In this document: in pieces, positions 62,768-64,000 of the stretch
How the letters are laid out: each line of letters opens with the position of its first letter
Position numbering within the stretch: the stretch's first letter is position 1
From: Halichoerus grypus
Taxonomy: Eukaryota; Chordata; Mammalia; Carnivora; Phocidae
DNA length: 64,000 nucleotides
Assembly (NCBI RefSeq): GCF_964656455.1
Contig: NC_135718.1
Coordinates: 18,984,449-19,048,448 of the forward strand
Reading direction: 5' to 3'
Position numbers and translations under genes: made by a program
The notes under the pieces: generated by a model
Databases searched by the model: none
Told to the model about the DNA's origin: nothing
The model's input: the letters and a program-made list of their open reading frames with translations, nothing else

Positions 62768-63360
62768 GAGTAACTACCCTAAAAATCCCGTGCTTCACAC
62801 CTACACATCCACCCCTCTTTCCCTCTCCCAGAGCCCCTAGCAACCACTGATCTTTTATTTTTGCCTTTGCCAGAATGTTAGATATGGCTGGAATCATGTA
62901 AGATGTAGCATTTTTCAGATTGGCTTCTTCCATTCAGCAACATGCATTTAAGGTTCCTCTATGTCTTTTTGTGGCTTGATAGTTCATTTATCACTGAACA
63001 ATACTCCATGGTATGGTTGTACCACAGTTTGTTTATCCATTCATTTACTGAATGACATCTTGGTTGCTTCCAATTTTTAACAATTATGAATAAAACTGCT
63101 AAAAAAGATTTTGTGTTCAGTTTTTTTGTATGGACATAAGTTTTCAATTCATTTGGGTAAATAACTAGGAGCATGACTGATGGATTGTAATGGTAAGACT
63201 ACGTTTAGCTTTGAAAGAATTTGCCAACTGTCTTCCAAGTGTCTATACCATTGCGCATTCTCACCAGTGACAAGTAAGAGTTTGCATCTACATTTGGTGT
63301 TGTCAGTGTTTTGGATTTTAGCCATTCTAATAGGTATGTAGTGGTGGTGGTTGTATTTTG
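62295..63360 (-). mobile_element. Old L1M 3' end, antisense, interrupted by a SINE
   Basis: atagcaattttaggtttaca, then attaacatcttccattaagt, later gcaaccactgatcttttatt and tggttgcttccaatttttaa. Related to the 3' end of the larger antisense L1 at 13.3 kb. Confidence 0.8.
62574..62767 (+). mobile_element. CAN-SINE, older subfamily
   Basis: Head ggcgcctgggtggctcaatc, cat-like gcatccaactctcggtttca, tail with poly(A) of about 19. Confidence 0.93.
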
Positions 63361-63513
63361 TATAGCTTTACAGGATATAGGGGAGCCTTATGGAAAAGCA
63401 ATAATAATGTAATAATGTTTGCCCTCAAAAAACAAAATCTATCCTGGAAAATTAAGATCCACATAAAAATAGATAAAAGTAGAATGTTGTAAACATAAAG
63501 TAGGAGGTATATA

Positions 63514-63617
63514 GGGGCACCTGGATGGCACATCAATTAAGCGTCTGACTCTTGATCTCAGCTCAGGTCTTGATCTCAGGGTCAGGAGTTTGTGGAGCCT
63601 ACTTAAAAAAAAAAAAA
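63514..63617 (+). mobile_element. CAN-SINE with internal deletion
   Basis: Head ggggcacctggatggcacat, then jumps from ggtcaggagtttgtggagcc to a poly(A), lacking the pyrimidine tract. aaagtaggaggt at 63497-63508 and 63618-63629. Confidence 0.88.
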
Positions 63618-63656
63618 AAAGTAGGAGGTGTACACACATACACAAAGTGATGGGTA

Positions 63657-63773
63657 GGGGACACCTGGCTAGCTCAGTCACTGGAGCATGCAACTCTTGA
63701 TCTCAGGGTTGTGGGTTCAAGCCCCACTTTGGATGTAGAGATTACTTAAAAATAAAAATCTTAAAAAATAAAA
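63657..63773 (+). mobile_element. Short tRNA-Lys-like CAN-SINE
   Basis: 117 bp that keeps a clear tRNA-Lys form: A box ctagctcagtcactgg, anticodon-loop-like actcttgat, B box gggttcaagcccc. It then has a brief linker and an A-rich tail. Flanked by aaagtgatgggta at 63644-63656 and 63774-63786. Not a tRNA gene, because the acceptor end is missing. Confidence 0.88.
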
Positions 63774-64000
63774 AAAGTGATGGGTAAATAGAGAAGCAAG
63801 ATTCTGGCTGGGTGGACTGGGAAAAGCTAGATTTTAAAAGATGGTCAGAAACTACACAGGTATTTAAAAAAAAGAAGAAGAAGAAGAAATATGAGAAGTC
63901 AGGGAGGCAAAAAAATCATGGGCTCCAATTCTTTTGTTAGAGATATATTCAACAGAAATGAGTCCCTATATTTACCAAGAGACTTATATTACAGTAACAT

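Noticed and set aside
63657..63786. Possible tRNA-Lys gene
   Set aside because: A and B boxes are present, but the acceptor stem is not restored. It continues into a SINE linker and A-rich tail and has a target-site duplication.

Overview
This is mammalian nuclear DNA from a carnivore. Dozens of tRNA-Lys-derived CAN-SINE copies (head motif gcctgggtggctcag, A/T tail with AATAAA) are scattered on both strands, which is diagnostic of Carnivora. The dominant SINE type (gttaagcgtctgccttcggc head, gtcctgggatcgagcccc middle) looks like the non-canid caniform kind (mustelid, pinniped or bear) rather than the dog SINEC_Cf or cat type. That species-level reading is inference.

The only protein-coding gene I can support is SHOC2 on the minus strand. 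It encodes the leucine-rich-repeat scaffold of the SHOC2-MRAS-PP1C RAF phosphatase. Seven consecutive coding exons (vertebrate coding exons 3 to 9) lie at 57173-57310, 46711-46841, 41581-41769, 37484-37606, 35301-35438, 34856-34973 and 32599-32807. All have canonical AG/GT borders and compatible phases. Together they encode residues 235 to 582, reaching the native stop. The large exon holding residues 1 to about 234, the 5'UTR exon and the promoter lie beyond the right edge. A 3'UTR of about 1.6 kb follows, with a probable poly(A) signal at 31020-31025.

Layout. 1 to about 1050: strong CpG island of an unidentified promoter, with no recognisable protein. 1.1-31 kb: intergenic sequence downstream of SHOC2, filled with nested retrotransposons. 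These include an almost complete ancient antisense L1 at about 13.29-19.78 kb and a young 5'-truncated L1 with a perfect 17-bp target-site duplication at 27.88-28.94 kb. Two unique segments there (4.78-6.19 and 25.87-26.08 kb) have kept many CpGs. 31-57.3 kb: SHOC2 3'UTR, exons 9 to 3 and their introns, with SINEs, L1 fragments, MIR, L2 and MER elements, plus a repeat-poor block of about 3.9 kb at 49.48-53.39 kb. 57.3-64 kb: part of SHOC2 intron 2, with L1 pieces, a MER20 hAT element, L2 and late SINEs.

I found no CRISPR array, operon, functional RNA gene or novel multi-gene system. The interesting material is regulatory or structural: a (GT)26 tract close to the exon-6 acceptor, opposed SINEs bracketing exons 7-8, the CpG-rich unique blocks, and several apparently recent insertions.
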